Source of the DNA: Streptomyces sp. ICBB 8177
GTDB lineage: Bacteria > Actinomycetota > Actinomycetes > Streptomycetales > Streptomycetaceae
Direction: 5' to 3'
Length of the DNA: 64,000 nt
Assembly (NCBI RefSeq): GCF_003144095.1
Contig: NZ_NSKH01000003.1
Location: 444,086 to 508,085, forward strand
Positions 54,410-62,424 of this stretch are shown here, piece after piece (position 1 is the first letter of the stretch; each line of letters begins with the position of its first letter). The position numbers and the translations under genes are program-made. The notes under the pieces are model-generated. The model ran no database searches and had not been told where the DNA came from. It saw nothing but the letters and a program-made list of their open reading frames with translations.

Positions 54410-55253
54410 AGGCTGTCCGGGAGCGGTGCTCGAGATACAGGCACCCGACGACCGATCCCAGGTGCACGACCACGCCGACCGCGACCAGCCAGGACAGGAT
54501 GACCATGACCACACCGATGGGACCGTAGCTCTGCTCGTTGGCCACGATCGTCGCGGAGAAGTAGTGGGCGGAGAACCCGCCGAGGCCCACCCAGCACACA
54601 CCTGTGGCCAGGGCGGCGGGGAACAAGGTGCGCCAGCGCACCGCGCCGGAAAGGAGCAGTTTCATGCTCCACCACCAGAAGAACGTCGCCAGGGCGAATC
54701 CGAACAGGCCCTGCCACACGGGCCCGCCGACGGTACCGATCGTGCGTCCGGCGAAAGTCTGCGCAGCGGAGTAGGCGAGAAGTGCCCCGAGCCAGTACAG
54801 GCAGGCGGCGAGGTCGTGCCAGCCCCGGCGGGGGACGCCGAATACCGTCTGGTACCAGCTTTGCAGCGTGCCCGCGACAGCCATGGCGCCGAGGACCAGT
54901 AGGCACGCGCTGGTCAGCGTGAGTGTGCCCGGGGTGGCTCCAGGCTTGAAGAGAGTGGTTACGGCTTGTGCCGCGCGCTGGTCGAGCCCCAGCCATCCGA
55001 CGACCGACGCTGCGGTGTCCCGGCCCGTCGCCGCGGCGACAACGATCAGAAAGGGGAAGAAACACAAGATCGCCAACGCGGCCAGCTGGAACGAGTGTCC
55101 GAAGAAGTCGATCGCGCTGAGCCGGTTCCACAGCCCGCTCGCCGTCCGTAGACGTCTGCCAACCGCACGTTTCCCGTCCTCCAAAGCCGTGAGCCTCGAG
55201 CGTCCGCTCCGGCGCCCACCGCGAGGCCCGGCCAGTTTCCGGCGGCTTGTCAT
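54405..55253 (-). CDS. YihY/BrkB-family inner membrane protein
   Basis: About 282 aa with six predicted spans. Typical family regions: FFGHSFQLAALAILCFFPFL (span 1), QSWYQTVFGVPRRGW, and YGPIGVVMVILSWLVAVG (span 5). Start is uncertain: ATG 55253 has no ribosome binding site, and earlier in-frame ATG/GTG codons (near 55298) also lack one. Members were once called ribonuclease BN in error; true function is unknown. Moderately reduced GC3 like its neighbours. Confidence 0.85.
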   Translation of the reverse strand: MTSRRKLAGPRGGRRSGRSRLTALEDGKRAVGRRLRTASGLWNRLSAIDFFGHSFQLAALAILCFFPFLIVVAAATGRDTAASVVGWLGLDQRAAQAVTTLFKPGATPGTLTLTSACLLVLGAMAVAGTLQSWYQTVFGVPRRGWHDLAACLYWLGALLAYSAAQTFAGRTIGTVGGPVWQGLFGFALATFFWWWSMKLLLSGAVRWRTLFPAALATGVCWVGLGGFSAHYFSATIVANEQSYGPIGVVMVILSWLVAVGVVVHLGSVVGCLYLEHRSRTAS

Positions 55254-55432
55254 GAACGACAGTGAACCCGCTCGCCCGGGCATGGCCCGCCGAGGCACGC
55301 GGAAAGGCGGGTGGGCGGCCGATGGGAGCCTCTTCGCCCAGGTCTACTGGACCGCCACCAAGTGGCAAAGGCCCTCCGACGGGACGAACCTGGAAAGGAG
55401 CCAGAACATCCCTCGCACGTAGGGAGAGAGCG

Positions 55433-55840
55433 ATGGGCGCCCATGTGCAGCTTGCGTACGACTACCCGGTGCTCGGGGTCTTCTTGAGCATCATGTGGTT
55501 CTTCCTGTGGGTCCTGTGGCTGGTGGTCCTGTTCCGGGCCGTGGTCGACATCTTCCGGGACCGGGAGCTGAGCGGCTGGGGCAAAGCCGGATGGCTGCTG
55601 TTCGTCCTGATCCTGCCGTTCTTGGGAGTCTTGGTGTACCTGATCGCCCGCGGTCGCGGGATGGGGGAACGCGAAACGCGGCATGCCCAGGAACAGCAGC
55701 AGGCATTCGATGCCTACGTCCGGCAGACCGTCGGCACTACGTCGAGCGCGGACGAGCTGACCAGGCTCTCGGAACTCAGGGCCCAGGGTGAACTCACCGA
55801 CGCAGAGTTCGAGCGGGCGAAGGAGAAGATCCTCAGCTGA
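55433..55840 (+). CDS. PLDc_N / SHOCT domain membrane protein
   Basis: A 135-aa protein. ATG 55433 has GGGAGAG upstream. Two N-terminal membrane spans (LGVFLSIMWFFLWVLWLVVL and GWLLFVLILPFLGVLVYLIA) form the PLDc_N-like part; a linker of about 40 residues leads to a C-terminal SHOCT motif (ELTRLSELRAQGELTDAEFERAKEKIL). Such proteins are common stress or accessory genes in Streptomyces; role unknown. Confidence 0.88.
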   Translation: MGAHVQLAYDYPVLGVFLSIMWFFLWVLWLVVLFRAVVDIFRDRELSGWGKAGWLLFVLILPFLGVLVYLIARGRGMGERETRHAQEQQQAFDAYVRQTVGTTSSADELTRLSELRAQGELTDAEFERAKEKILS

Positions 55841-56545
55841 GCCACGCACCAAGCCCGCGTACTGGTCCGGCCGACCCACCGGGGTCCCCCGACCTGGCGT
55901 TGCCTGCGGTCCGCATCTGATGCCTGGCCGAAACGACGGAGGCACGCACGTGAACGGTTGGGGGGAGTTCCGGGCGTGGCCGCTCGCCGGCACAGGAGGC
56001 GGACCTCTGCGGGCAGGACTTGATCGAGCGGAAGCGCGCGGAAGCGGTGGCGGTGATGCGGTAGGCGAATCGGACGCGGTCGGCGCCGGCGGGGAGTTCC
56101 TCCAGCAAGAGGGTCTGCTCGTGCTCGCCCTCCCTTCGCCCGTGCCGTGGTTCCGGCAGCGCCGCCTGGCCCGGCCGGCCCAGGTGATCGAGTGCGACGC
56201 CGCTCTCCGGAAGCCGGATCGGGGACGGGGTCGGCGTCCGCTCGGCACGAGCCGTGAGGGTACGCCGTCGGGCACCGGGGGACGGCCGTGTGCCCATGCC
56301 CGGACCGCGTGGCTGAAAAGTGACGGTCGGGCAGGTGGGGGCGCGGGAGACGCGTGGCGTGAGCCGTAGTGGGTAGCTGGGAATCTGGTGTCCACTTCAG
56401 TTGCCGAACGGCTCCAGTGCGGCTGTTCCCGTTCGCGACGGCCCGTGCCGATGGTATGTGCCGGCGGTACGCGGCTCGGTGGAGGTCGGTCGTCGTGGGA
56501 CTCGCCCGGGGCGACCGATGGGACCGACACGGGGGTGTCCGGATC
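55841..56545. other. gene-poor stretch, possible decayed coding sequence
   Basis: No intact gene is supported in these 705 bases. On the minus strand, about 56000-56200, one frame has good GC3 codon bias (peptide like LLLEELPAGADRVRFAYRI), but bias is lost on both sides and no start, ribosome site or family match is seen. I read this as remnants of a gene. Confidence 0.4.
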
Positions 56546-56833
56546 ATGGACGTGCACGGAAGAGTCGTCAGGGCCTTCGTCGTGCTGGCCGAGGAACTGC
56601 ACTTCTCGCGGGCCGCACGGATCCTGTTCGTCTCCCAGCCCACGCTGAGCAAGCAGATGAAGGCGCTGGAACGGACGCTCGGCGTACCGCTCTTCGTCCG
56701 CGACCACGCGGGGGTGCGGCTCGCGCCGTCCGGTGAGGCGTTCCTGCCGCACGCCCGCCAGATACTGCTCGCCTGGGAGGGCGCACGGCAGGCGGTCGAG
56801 GGGTGCGCGCGGGAGCCCGACGAAGGCGCGTGA
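56546..56833 (+). CDS. orphan LysR-type DNA-binding domain (truncated regulator)
   Basis: A 95-aa protein containing only the winged HTH of a LysR regulator: RAFVVLAEELHFSRAARILF, then SQPTLSKQMKALERTLGVPL and FVRDHAGVRLAPSGEAFLPH. The chain ends (CAREPDEGA) where the linker helix should lead into the 200-aa effector domain, which is absent in all frames downstream. It may be a decayed regulator or a small DNA-binding protein. It is the only regulator candidate beside the biosynthetic operon that begins 411 nt downstream. Confidence 0.75.
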   Translation: MDVHGRVVRAFVVLAEELHFSRAARILFVSQPTLSKQMKALERTLGVPLFVRDHAGVRLAPSGEAFLPHARQILLAWEGARQAVEGCAREPDEGA

Positions 56834-57243
56834 GCCACGACCGCGGTCACGCCCCAAGGCGTCACGCTCCCGCACGCGATGCCCTTTCCGCATGGCGACC
56901 GCGCCACGCGAATGTCGCCCCGATTTCGCGTCCGCGTCCTTCTCCCGTGCTGCGCGCATAAGAAATCCACCAGGAATCCGATGGTCGGAAGCAGTCGTTC
57001 CGGCTGGTAGTAGCGGATCACCAGGAATGATTACGCTGGGTGCGGAACGACGGCATCCGGCCATATTGCGATCGCTTCTCTGCCTAATCAGATCGGCCCT
57101 GACCGAAACTGCATGCAAAGTGTCGCCTCCCGATCTCGTCACGAATGACGGGATCCAGCAAGTATTTCGACTGTCGCTGAGACGGCCGACCGCCGGGCCA
57201 TCGGCACCCGGCGAGCGCACTTGATGGTGAAAGGGAGGAATCG
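56834..57243 (+). promoter_or_regulatory. upstream region of the biosynthetic operon
   Basis: No gene is seen in these 410 bases. Composition is less GC-rich than the flanks. A near-perfect dyad GATCTCGTCA-CGAA-TGACGGGATC (9 of 10 bp) at 57132-57155 lies 88 bp before the first gene and could be an operator or a terminator. No TANNNT promoter with a clear -35 stands out. Confidence 0.45.
57132..57155. promoter_or_regulatory. imperfect dyad upstream of biosynthetic operon
   Basis: Ten-base arms matching at nine positions around CGAA. Its place between the orphan LysR gene and the operon makes it a candidate operator. Confidence 0.45.
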
Positions 57244-58494
57244 ATGGCGAACACCGGTCGCGTCGACGCCGTGGTGGTAGGCGGCGGAATCGCGGGTTCT
57301 GCCCTGGCCGCCGCGCTCGCGGGCGACGGTTACGACGTGGTTCTCCTGGAGCGGCAGACCGTTTACCGGGACAAGGTCCGCGGTGAGGTCATCAACTGCT
57401 GGGGTGTCGAGGAACTCATGCAACTCGGCCTGGAGAAGTGCGTCCTGGCCGCGGGCGGCACCTATGTCAACCGCTTCGTCGGCTTCGACGAGACGGTCGA
57501 CCCGGACACCGCCACGGCCAAGGCCCTGCACCTGGACGAGATGCTGCCCGGCATACGCGGCGTGCTCGACGTCGGCCACCCGGAGGCCTGCGAGGCGCTG
57601 GCCACGGCCGCCGAGGAGGCCGGGGCCGGCGTGGTGCGCGGCGTCGGCGACGTCATGGTGACCGCCGGGTCGACCCCTTCCGTGCGCTACGAACTCGACG
57701 GCATGGAGTACGAGGTGCCCTGCCGGCTGGTGGTCGGCGCCGACGGGCGGATGTCCACCGTGCGCAGGCAGTTGGGCATCACGCTCACCCAGACCCCGCC
57801 GAATTCACTCGGCGGCGGAATGCTCGTCAAGGACCTGCCGGACTGGCCGGTGAATGTCACCTCCATCGGCACCGAAGGCGACCTGCTGTATTTCGTCTTT
57901 CCGCGCGCGGGCGCGCAGGCGCGTCTGTACCTCCTGCACGACCCCACGCAGAAAGGCCGCTTCTCCGGTCCCAACCGGCACGCGGAATTCCTGGAGGCAT
58001 TTCGTTTCTCCTGCATTCCGAACAGCGAGATGTTCGCCGCGGCGACCCCTTCCGCGTCCTGCGCCTTCTACCCGATGAACGATTCGTGGACCGACACGCC
58101 GCCGTACACCGAGGGCGCGGTGCTGATCGGCGACGCCGCGGGCTGGACCGACCCGGTCATCGGCCAGGGGCTGTCCATCGCGCTGCGTGACGCACGCATG
58201 ATCTGGGACATCCTGCGCACCAGCACCGACTGGTCCGACGCGGACACCTTCGGCTCGTACGGGCACGAACGCAGGGTGCGGATGGCCAGGTTGCGGGTCT
58301 CCGCCCGAGTCCGGACCACGATCAACATGACGTTCACCCCCGAGGGCGCCGCCCGCCGCAAGGCCTACGCCGCCGCCTGGCCCACGGACGAGGTGCTGGC
58401 CGGATCGCGCATCGCCACCTTCAAGGGGCCGTTCAACGTGCCCAGCCAGTCGTTCGAACCCGAGGTGATCGAGCGCATCTTCGCGCTCCGCTAA
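57244..58494 (+). CDS. group A FAD-dependent monooxygenase
   Basis: A 416-aa flavoprotein, first gene of the operon. ATG 57244 has GGGAGGA at 6 nt. Motifs: FAD loop VVGGGIAGSALAAALAG (about residues 10-26), DG motif LVVGADGRMSTVRR, and GDAAGWTDPVIGQGLSIALRDA, split as GDAAGWTDPVIGQG and LSIALRDA. It is not a halogenase (no WxWxIP). In the pathway it may hydroxylate or dehydrogenate a late intermediate, for example a hydrazine ring (inference). The following cupin gene has its own GGAAGGA site after 60 nt. Confidence 0.88.
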   Translation: MANTGRVDAVVVGGGIAGSALAAALAGDGYDVVLLERQTVYRDKVRGEVINCWGVEELMQLGLEKCVLAAGGTYVNRFVGFDETVDPDTATAKALHLDEMLPGIRGVLDVGHPEACEALATAAEEAGAGVVRGVGDVMVTAGSTPSVRYELDGMEYEVPCRLVVGADGRMSTVRRQLGITLTQTPPNSLGGGMLVKDLPDWPVNVTSIGTEGDLLYFVFPRAGAQARLYLLHDPTQKGRFSGPNRHAEFLEAFRFSCIPNSEMFAAATPSASCAFYPMNDSWTDTPPYTEGAVLIGDAAGWTDPVIGQGLSIALRDARMIWDILRTSTDWSDADTFGSYGHERRVRMARLRVSARVRTTINMTFTPEGAARRKAYAAAWPTDEVLAGSRIATFKGPFNVPSQSFEPEVIERIFALR

Positions 58495-58554
58495 CCGCCG
58501 CACCGTCACGCAACACGCCCACGCCCCACGCCTTACGGAAGGACGGAAGCCCGC

Positions 58555-58896
58555 ATGTACGTCAAGACCGCGGACAGCGACGAGCAGATCCGCAAGAACG
58601 GCTGCGACCTGCGCCAGCTCTACCCCTGGGACGGGGTGGTCGTGCCGCCGTGGAACAGCACCCTGTGCTCGATCCGCCCCACCGAGTCCAGCACCCCCCA
58701 CGAGCACGCCACCGACGAGACGTTCATCTTCACCGGCGGCGAGGGCCACGTGCGCATCGGCACCGAGGAGCGGGACGTGGCGGCCGGCGACGTCATCTAC
58801 ATCCCCAACGGCACCAACCACATCGTCACCAACACCAGTGACGCCGACGCGCTCACGTTCGTCAGCATCTACTGGCTCCAGCCCAACGAGCGGTGA
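58555..58896 (+). CDS. stand-alone cupin protein, likely subunit of a split hydrazine synthetase
   Basis: A 113-aa single-domain cupin. Motif 1 is PHEHATDETFIFTGGEG (His-X-His and Glu metal ligands) and motif 2 is GDVIYIPNGTNHIVTN (last His ligand), so a full metal site is present. ATG 58555 with GGAAGGA upstream. It is 11 nt from the MetRS-like gene. In characterised hydrazine synthetases (Spb40 type) a cupin domain is fused to a MetRS-like domain and joins N6-hydroxylysine to an amino acid through an N-N bond; here the two parts are separate genes. Role by context and family knowledge; a lone cupin could do other work. Confidence 0.82.
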   Translation: MYVKTADSDEQIRKNGCDLRQLYPWDGVVVPPWNSTLCSIRPTESSTPHEHATDETFIFTGGEGHVRIGTEERDVAAGDVIYIPNGTNHIVTNTSDADALTFVSIYWLQPNER

Positions 58897-58907
58897 GGCG
58901 GCCAGAG

Positions 58908-60506
58908 ATGACGGCTCGTCAGGTACCACGCACCGGTGGCGGACGCCGGATCGACGTGACGTTCTCGCCGCCCACCCCCAACGGCGACCTGCACCTGGGC
59001 CACCTGGCGGGGCCGGTCCTCGGCAGCGACGTCTGCGCCCGCTCGCAGAAGATCCTCGGCCACGACGTCGCCTTCGGCACCAGCACCGACGACAACCAGA
59101 CGTACGTCGTCACCACCGCGCAACGCCTCGGCACCGATCCCGAGTCGCTGATCGCCGAGGCCTACGAGAAGGTCACCGCCTCGCTCGGCCTGGCCGGCGT
59201 CGAGGTCGACCTCTTCGCACGCCCCGACGAGCGCTACACCGCGTTCGTCCGGGACTTCTTCACCCACCTGTGGCGGCACGGCGCCTTCGACCGCCGCACG
59301 GTCGAACTGCCGTACTGCGCCGATACCGGTGAGTACAAGGCCGAGGCGTTCGTCACCGGCCGCTGCCCGACCTGCCTCGCCCACGCCAGGGCCGGGGTCT
59401 GCGAGGCGTGCGGGCTGTACAACCTGCCCGGCGCGCTGCTGCCGGTCGCCGACACCGCCTCCGCGCTGCCCCGCCGGGCCGTGCCGATCTGGGTGCTGGA
59501 CCTGGAGCGCCACCGCTCGCTGCTGACCAACTTCTACCGCAGCAACGACGTGCCGCTGCGGCCCGACCTGGCCCGCGTGGTCGAGCAGACCCTCGCCGGA
59601 CGGCTCCCGTACGTCCCCATCACGTACCCGAGCAACTGGGGCATCACCGTCGACTGGGACGGCGAGCCGGACGCCCCGCCGCAGGCCGTCAACGCGTGGC
59701 CGGAGATCTACGTCGGCCACCTGTACTGGCTGGCCCGGGCCCGCGACGGACGCACGGCGGGCTGCGACGAACTCGTGCAGTTCATCGGCATCGACAACGG
59801 CTTCTACAACGCCTTCGTCTACGTCGCCCTGAAGCTGCTCGCCGCACAGCACGGCCTGCCCGTCGGCCTGCCCAGGACCCGCACGCTCACCAACCAGTAC
59901 TTCATGCTGGAGGGCCGCAAGTTCTCCACCAGCAAGGGCGACGTGCGCTGGGCGGGGGAGTACCTGGAGAGCGTCGGCCGGGACCGGGCGCGCTTCGTCC
60001 TGGCGCTGAGCAGCCCGGAGTTGCAGCAGGCCGAGTTCAGCGAGCCCATCGCCGCGGCCCGGCTCACCGAGCGCTACGACACCCCCCTCGCCGTCGTCGC
60101 CTCCCGCTTCAACGGCACCCTGAAGGACCGCGCCGCCGACGCGCCGCCCTCCCCGTGGTGGGCCGCCGCCATCGAGGCGTCCACGCGGCGCTTCGAAGAG
60201 GCCTACCGCCTTGAGACGTTCTCCATCCGCAAGGCCGCCGAAGCGCTCGCCCTGCACCTGGAGGTGCTGGCGTTGCGCTGCGAGGACATCGCGCTGGAGG
60301 ACAGCGGTGACGTCTGCGGCGCGCTGCTGTTCCTGTGGACGCTGCGCTCGCTGGCCTGGCCGGTCACCCCGGACCTGGCCGGGCGGGTCGCCGCCGCGTT
60401 CGGCGCCCGGGACGAGCCCGGCGAGCCGCCGTTGCTGGCCGACGCCGCCACCGCGCCCTCCGGCGCCTTCCGCGGCCTCGACCTGCCGCCGCACCCGGCC
60501 GCCTAG
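58908..60506 (+). CDS. methionyl-tRNA-synthetase-like enzyme, likely activating subunit of a split hydrazine synthetase
   Basis: A 532-aa class I synthetase homologue. HIGH is HLGH at residues 29-32 and KMSKS is KFSTSK at 338-343; the zinc knuckle cysteines are C153/C156 and C165/C168. ATG 58908 has GAGG at 9 nt; GTG 58893, overlapping the cupin stop, is an alternative. A housekeeping MetRS would not be expected between a cupin and a PanD gene. In N-N forming pathways this domain activates an amino acid with ATP so it can be linked to N-hydroxylysine. It could instead be a resistance MetRS, but cupin and N-hydroxylase neighbours favour hydrazine synthesis. Confidence 0.85.
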   Translation: MTARQVPRTGGGRRIDVTFSPPTPNGDLHLGHLAGPVLGSDVCARSQKILGHDVAFGTSTDDNQTYVVTTAQRLGTDPESLIAEAYEKVTASLGLAGVEVDLFARPDERYTAFVRDFFTHLWRHGAFDRRTVELPYCADTGEYKAEAFVTGRCPTCLAHARAGVCEACGLYNLPGALLPVADTASALPRRAVPIWVLDLERHRSLLTNFYRSNDVPLRPDLARVVEQTLAGRLPYVPITYPSNWGITVDWDGEPDAPPQAVNAWPEIYVGHLYWLARARDGRTAGCDELVQFIGIDNGFYNAFVYVALKLLAAQHGLPVGLPRTRTLTNQYFMLEGRKFSTSKGDVRWAGEYLESVGRDRARFVLALSSPELQQAEFSEPIAAARLTERYDTPLAVVASRFNGTLKDRAADAPPSPWWAAAIEASTRRFEEAYRLETFSIRKAAEALALHLEVLALRCEDIALEDSGDVCGALLFLWTLRSLAWPVTPDLAGRVAAAFGARDEPGEPPLLADAATAPSGAFRGLDLPPHPAA

Positions 60507-60621
60507 CCGCAGCCACCCCCGGGCGGCGCACCCCACGACCGACCACCGCACCCCGCACGCACGACCGCACCGCGCACGACCGCACCGCGCGCCACCGCAC
60601 CACGCACACACGACACCCGCA
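60507..60621 (+). other. 115-nt T-free, C-rich leader before panD
   Basis: From the MetRS-like stop to 60621 there is no T on the plus strand (hand count: 65 C, 26 G, 24 A). It contains imperfect repeats of GACCGCACCGCGC. Such C-rich, G-poor unstructured RNA is what Rho prefers, so it may be a rut site or an open leader that sets panD expression. There is no protein-coding signal. Confidence 0.5.
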
Positions 60622-60640
60622 TCGGACAAGGAGTCACACC

Positions 60641-61009
60641 ATGCTGCGCACCTTCATGCACTCGAAGATCCACCGCGCCACCGTCACCGACAGCAACCTC
60701 AACTACGTGGGCTCGATCACCGTCTCGCCCGAACTGCTGGAGGCCGCCGAGATCGGCGTCCACGAACTCGTGCAGGTCGTCAACATCAACAACGGCGCCC
60801 GCTTCGAGACGTACACCATCCTCGGCCGCCCCGAGGCCAACGAGGTCGTCGTCAACGGCGCCGCCGCCCGCCTCGTCGAGACCGGCGACAAGGTCATCAT
60901 CATCAGCTACGCCCAGCTGAACGAGACGGAGCTGGAAGGCCACAAGTCCCGCGTCGTGCACGTCGACGACGAGAACCGCATCACCGAGTCGGTCCTGCTC
61001 AGCGGCTGA
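60641..61009 (+). CDS. panD: aspartate 1-decarboxylase (pyruvoyl type) in the biosynthetic operon
   Basis: A 122-aa zymogen cleaved at Gly24-Ser25 (YVGSITV) to give a pyruvoyl enzyme that makes beta-alanine from aspartate. Key residues are all present: Lys9, Ser25, Arg54, Thr57, Tyr58 and Asn72. ATG 60641 with AAGGAG. The C-terminal end (ELEGHKSRVVHVDDENRI) is normal. A pathway-dedicated copy, next to hydrazine-type genes and not to panB/panC, suggests that its product is a building block. Acting on glutamate to give GABA is possible and would change the ring size of the product. Position-based inference. Confidence 0.92.
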   Translation: MLRTFMHSKIHRATVTDSNLNYVGSITVSPELLEAAEIGVHELVQVVNINNGARFETYTILGRPEANEVVVNGAAARLVETGDKVIIISYAQLNETELEGHKSRVVHVDDENRITESVLLSG

Positions 61010-61080
61010 CGCGGGGGGCGCCCGTCCCCTGCCCAGGCGATGTCCCTTCCAGTTCCCTTCCAGCCGAGGATGCGTGAAGA

Positions 61081-62424
61081 GTGACGAAACACCAGGTCCA
61101 TCCAGTACTCGGGGTCGGGTTCGGGCCGGCGAACCTCTCCCTAGCGGTGGCGCTCGACGAGCACGGCCTGCTGGACCAGGCCCACTTCATCGAGCGGGCG
61201 GGCGCCTTCCAGTGGCAGGACGAACAGCTCCTGCCCGGTGCCGACATCCAGAACAACCCGTTCCGCGATCTCGTCATGCCCCGCAACCCCTACAGCCGCC
61301 ACACGTTCGTCAACTACCTGGCGGAACGCGGGATGCTCACCGGCTACCTGCACCTGAACGCCAAGTTCCCGCTGCGCAGGGAGTACGCGGGCTACCTGGC
61401 GTGGGTGGCCGAGGCGTTCGGGCGGTCGGTGGAGTACGGCCGCCCGGCCACCGGGCTGACGTTGGCCGAAGACGCCGAGGACGCAGAGGGCCAGGAGGTG
61501 CTCGCCGTCGAGACCGCCGCGGGGGAGCGCTACCTGTCCCGCAACGTGGTCATCGGCACCGGGCGTTCGCCCCGGATACCGGCCGCCTTCGCGCAGCGGT
61601 TGGGCGCCACGGTCTTCCACTCCACCCGGTACCTGTCCTCCGTCAAGGGCCTGGCCGGGCGCAAGGCCAGGGTCGCGGTGGTCGGCGCGAGCCAGAGCGC
61701 GATCGAGATCGTGCTCGACCTGCTCGACCGGCCCGAGATCGAACAGGTCGTCTCCATCCAGCGGGGCATCGGCTTCCGGCTGAAGGACACCAGTCCCTAC
61801 AGCCGCCAGGTCTTCCTGCCGGAGTTCGTGGACTACTTCCACCCGCTGCCCAGTGCCACCAGGCGCCGCATCCGGCAGGAGCTGCGCTCCATCAACTACG
61901 CGGCGTGCGACCAGGACGTCATCGACCGGCTCGTCGGCCTCCAGCGCGAGTACGAGCTGACCGGGTGCGACCGGTTCAGGATGGTGCCGTTCAGCGAGGT
62001 CACCGAGGTGCTGGGGGCGCCGGGCGGCGGACACCGGCTGGTGGTGCGCGACGTCAACTACGCCAAGCGCGACACGGTCGACGTCGACGTCGTCGTCCTG
62101 GCCACCGGATTCCGCGACTTCGGCACCGGCCCCGGCGACGAGCCCTACCACCCGCTGCTGCGGGAGATCGCCCACCGGCTGCCGATGGACTCCGACGGCG
62201 TCCCGGTGGTCGCCCGCGACTACTCCATCACCCTGCGGCCGCGCACCCCCGGTGCTCCCGCGCCGCGCGTCTACCTCAACGGGCTGTGCGAGGCCAGCCA
62301 CGGCATGGGCGACGCGGGGGCGCTGGCCATGCTGTCGGTGCGCTCCACCGACATCGCCGGCTCGCTCGCCGAACGCGTCGGCACCGGCAGCGACGCACCC
62401 CTGGTCGCCGGAGCCCTGCGATGA
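61081..62424 (+). CDS. L-lysine/L-ornithine N-hydroxylase (IucD/SidA/PvdA family)
   Basis: A 447-aa flavin-dependent N-monooxygenase that makes an N-hydroxylated diamine amino acid. FAD loop GVGFGPANLSLAVAL (residues 11-25), substrate/FAD region NPFRDLVMPRNPYSRHTF, NADPH loop VVGASQSAIE, and ATGF motif VVLATGFRDFG. GTG 61081. No siderophore synthetase (IucA/IucC or NRPS) is adjacent. Together with the cupin, MetRS-like and DAO-type genes it matches the first step of the Spb38-40 pathway, lysine to N6-hydroxylysine (inference). Confidence 0.9.
   Translation: MTKHQVHPVLGVGFGPANLSLAVALDEHGLLDQAHFIERAGAFQWQDEQLLPGADIQNNPFRDLVMPRNPYSRHTFVNYLAERGMLTGYLHLNAKFPLRREYAGYLAWVAEAFGRSVEYGRPATGLTLAEDAEDAEGQEVLAVETAAGERYLSRNVVIGTGRSPRIPAAFAQRLGATVFHSTRYLSSVKGLAGRKARVAVVGASQSAIEIVLDLLDRPEIEQVVSIQRGIGFRLKDTSPYSRQVFLPEFVDYFHPLPSATRRRIRQELRSINYAACDQDVIDRLVGLQREYELTGCDRFRMVPFSEVTEVLGAPGGGHRLVVRDVNYAKRDTVDVDVVVLATGFRDFGTGPGDEPYHPLLREIAHRLPMDSDGVPVVARDYSITLRPRTPGAPAPRVYLNGLCEASHGMGDAGALAMLSVRSTDIAGSLAERVGTGSDAPLVAGALR

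Noticed and set aside
55833-56297. 154-codon minus-strand frame after the SHOCT gene
   Set aside because: Only a central stretch shows coding bias; there is no ribosome site or recognisable family, so I list the region as decayed sequence and not as a gene.
57244-58494. Flavin-dependent halogenase
   Set aside because: The WxWxIP motif of halogenases is absent; motifs match group A hydroxylases.
60211-61077. Plus-strand frame of 288 codons overlapping the MetRS-like gene and panD
   Set aside because: A shadow in another phase; its product is Arg/Pro-rich, while panD and the MetRS-like frame carry full motifs.
61081-62424. Siderophore (hydroxamate) cluster as the explanation for the N-hydroxylase
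   Set aside because: No IucA/IucC-type or NRPS synthetase or acyl/formyl transferase is adjacent, while cupin, MetRS-like, PanD and DAO-type genes are. It remains possible if such genes lie past the window edge.
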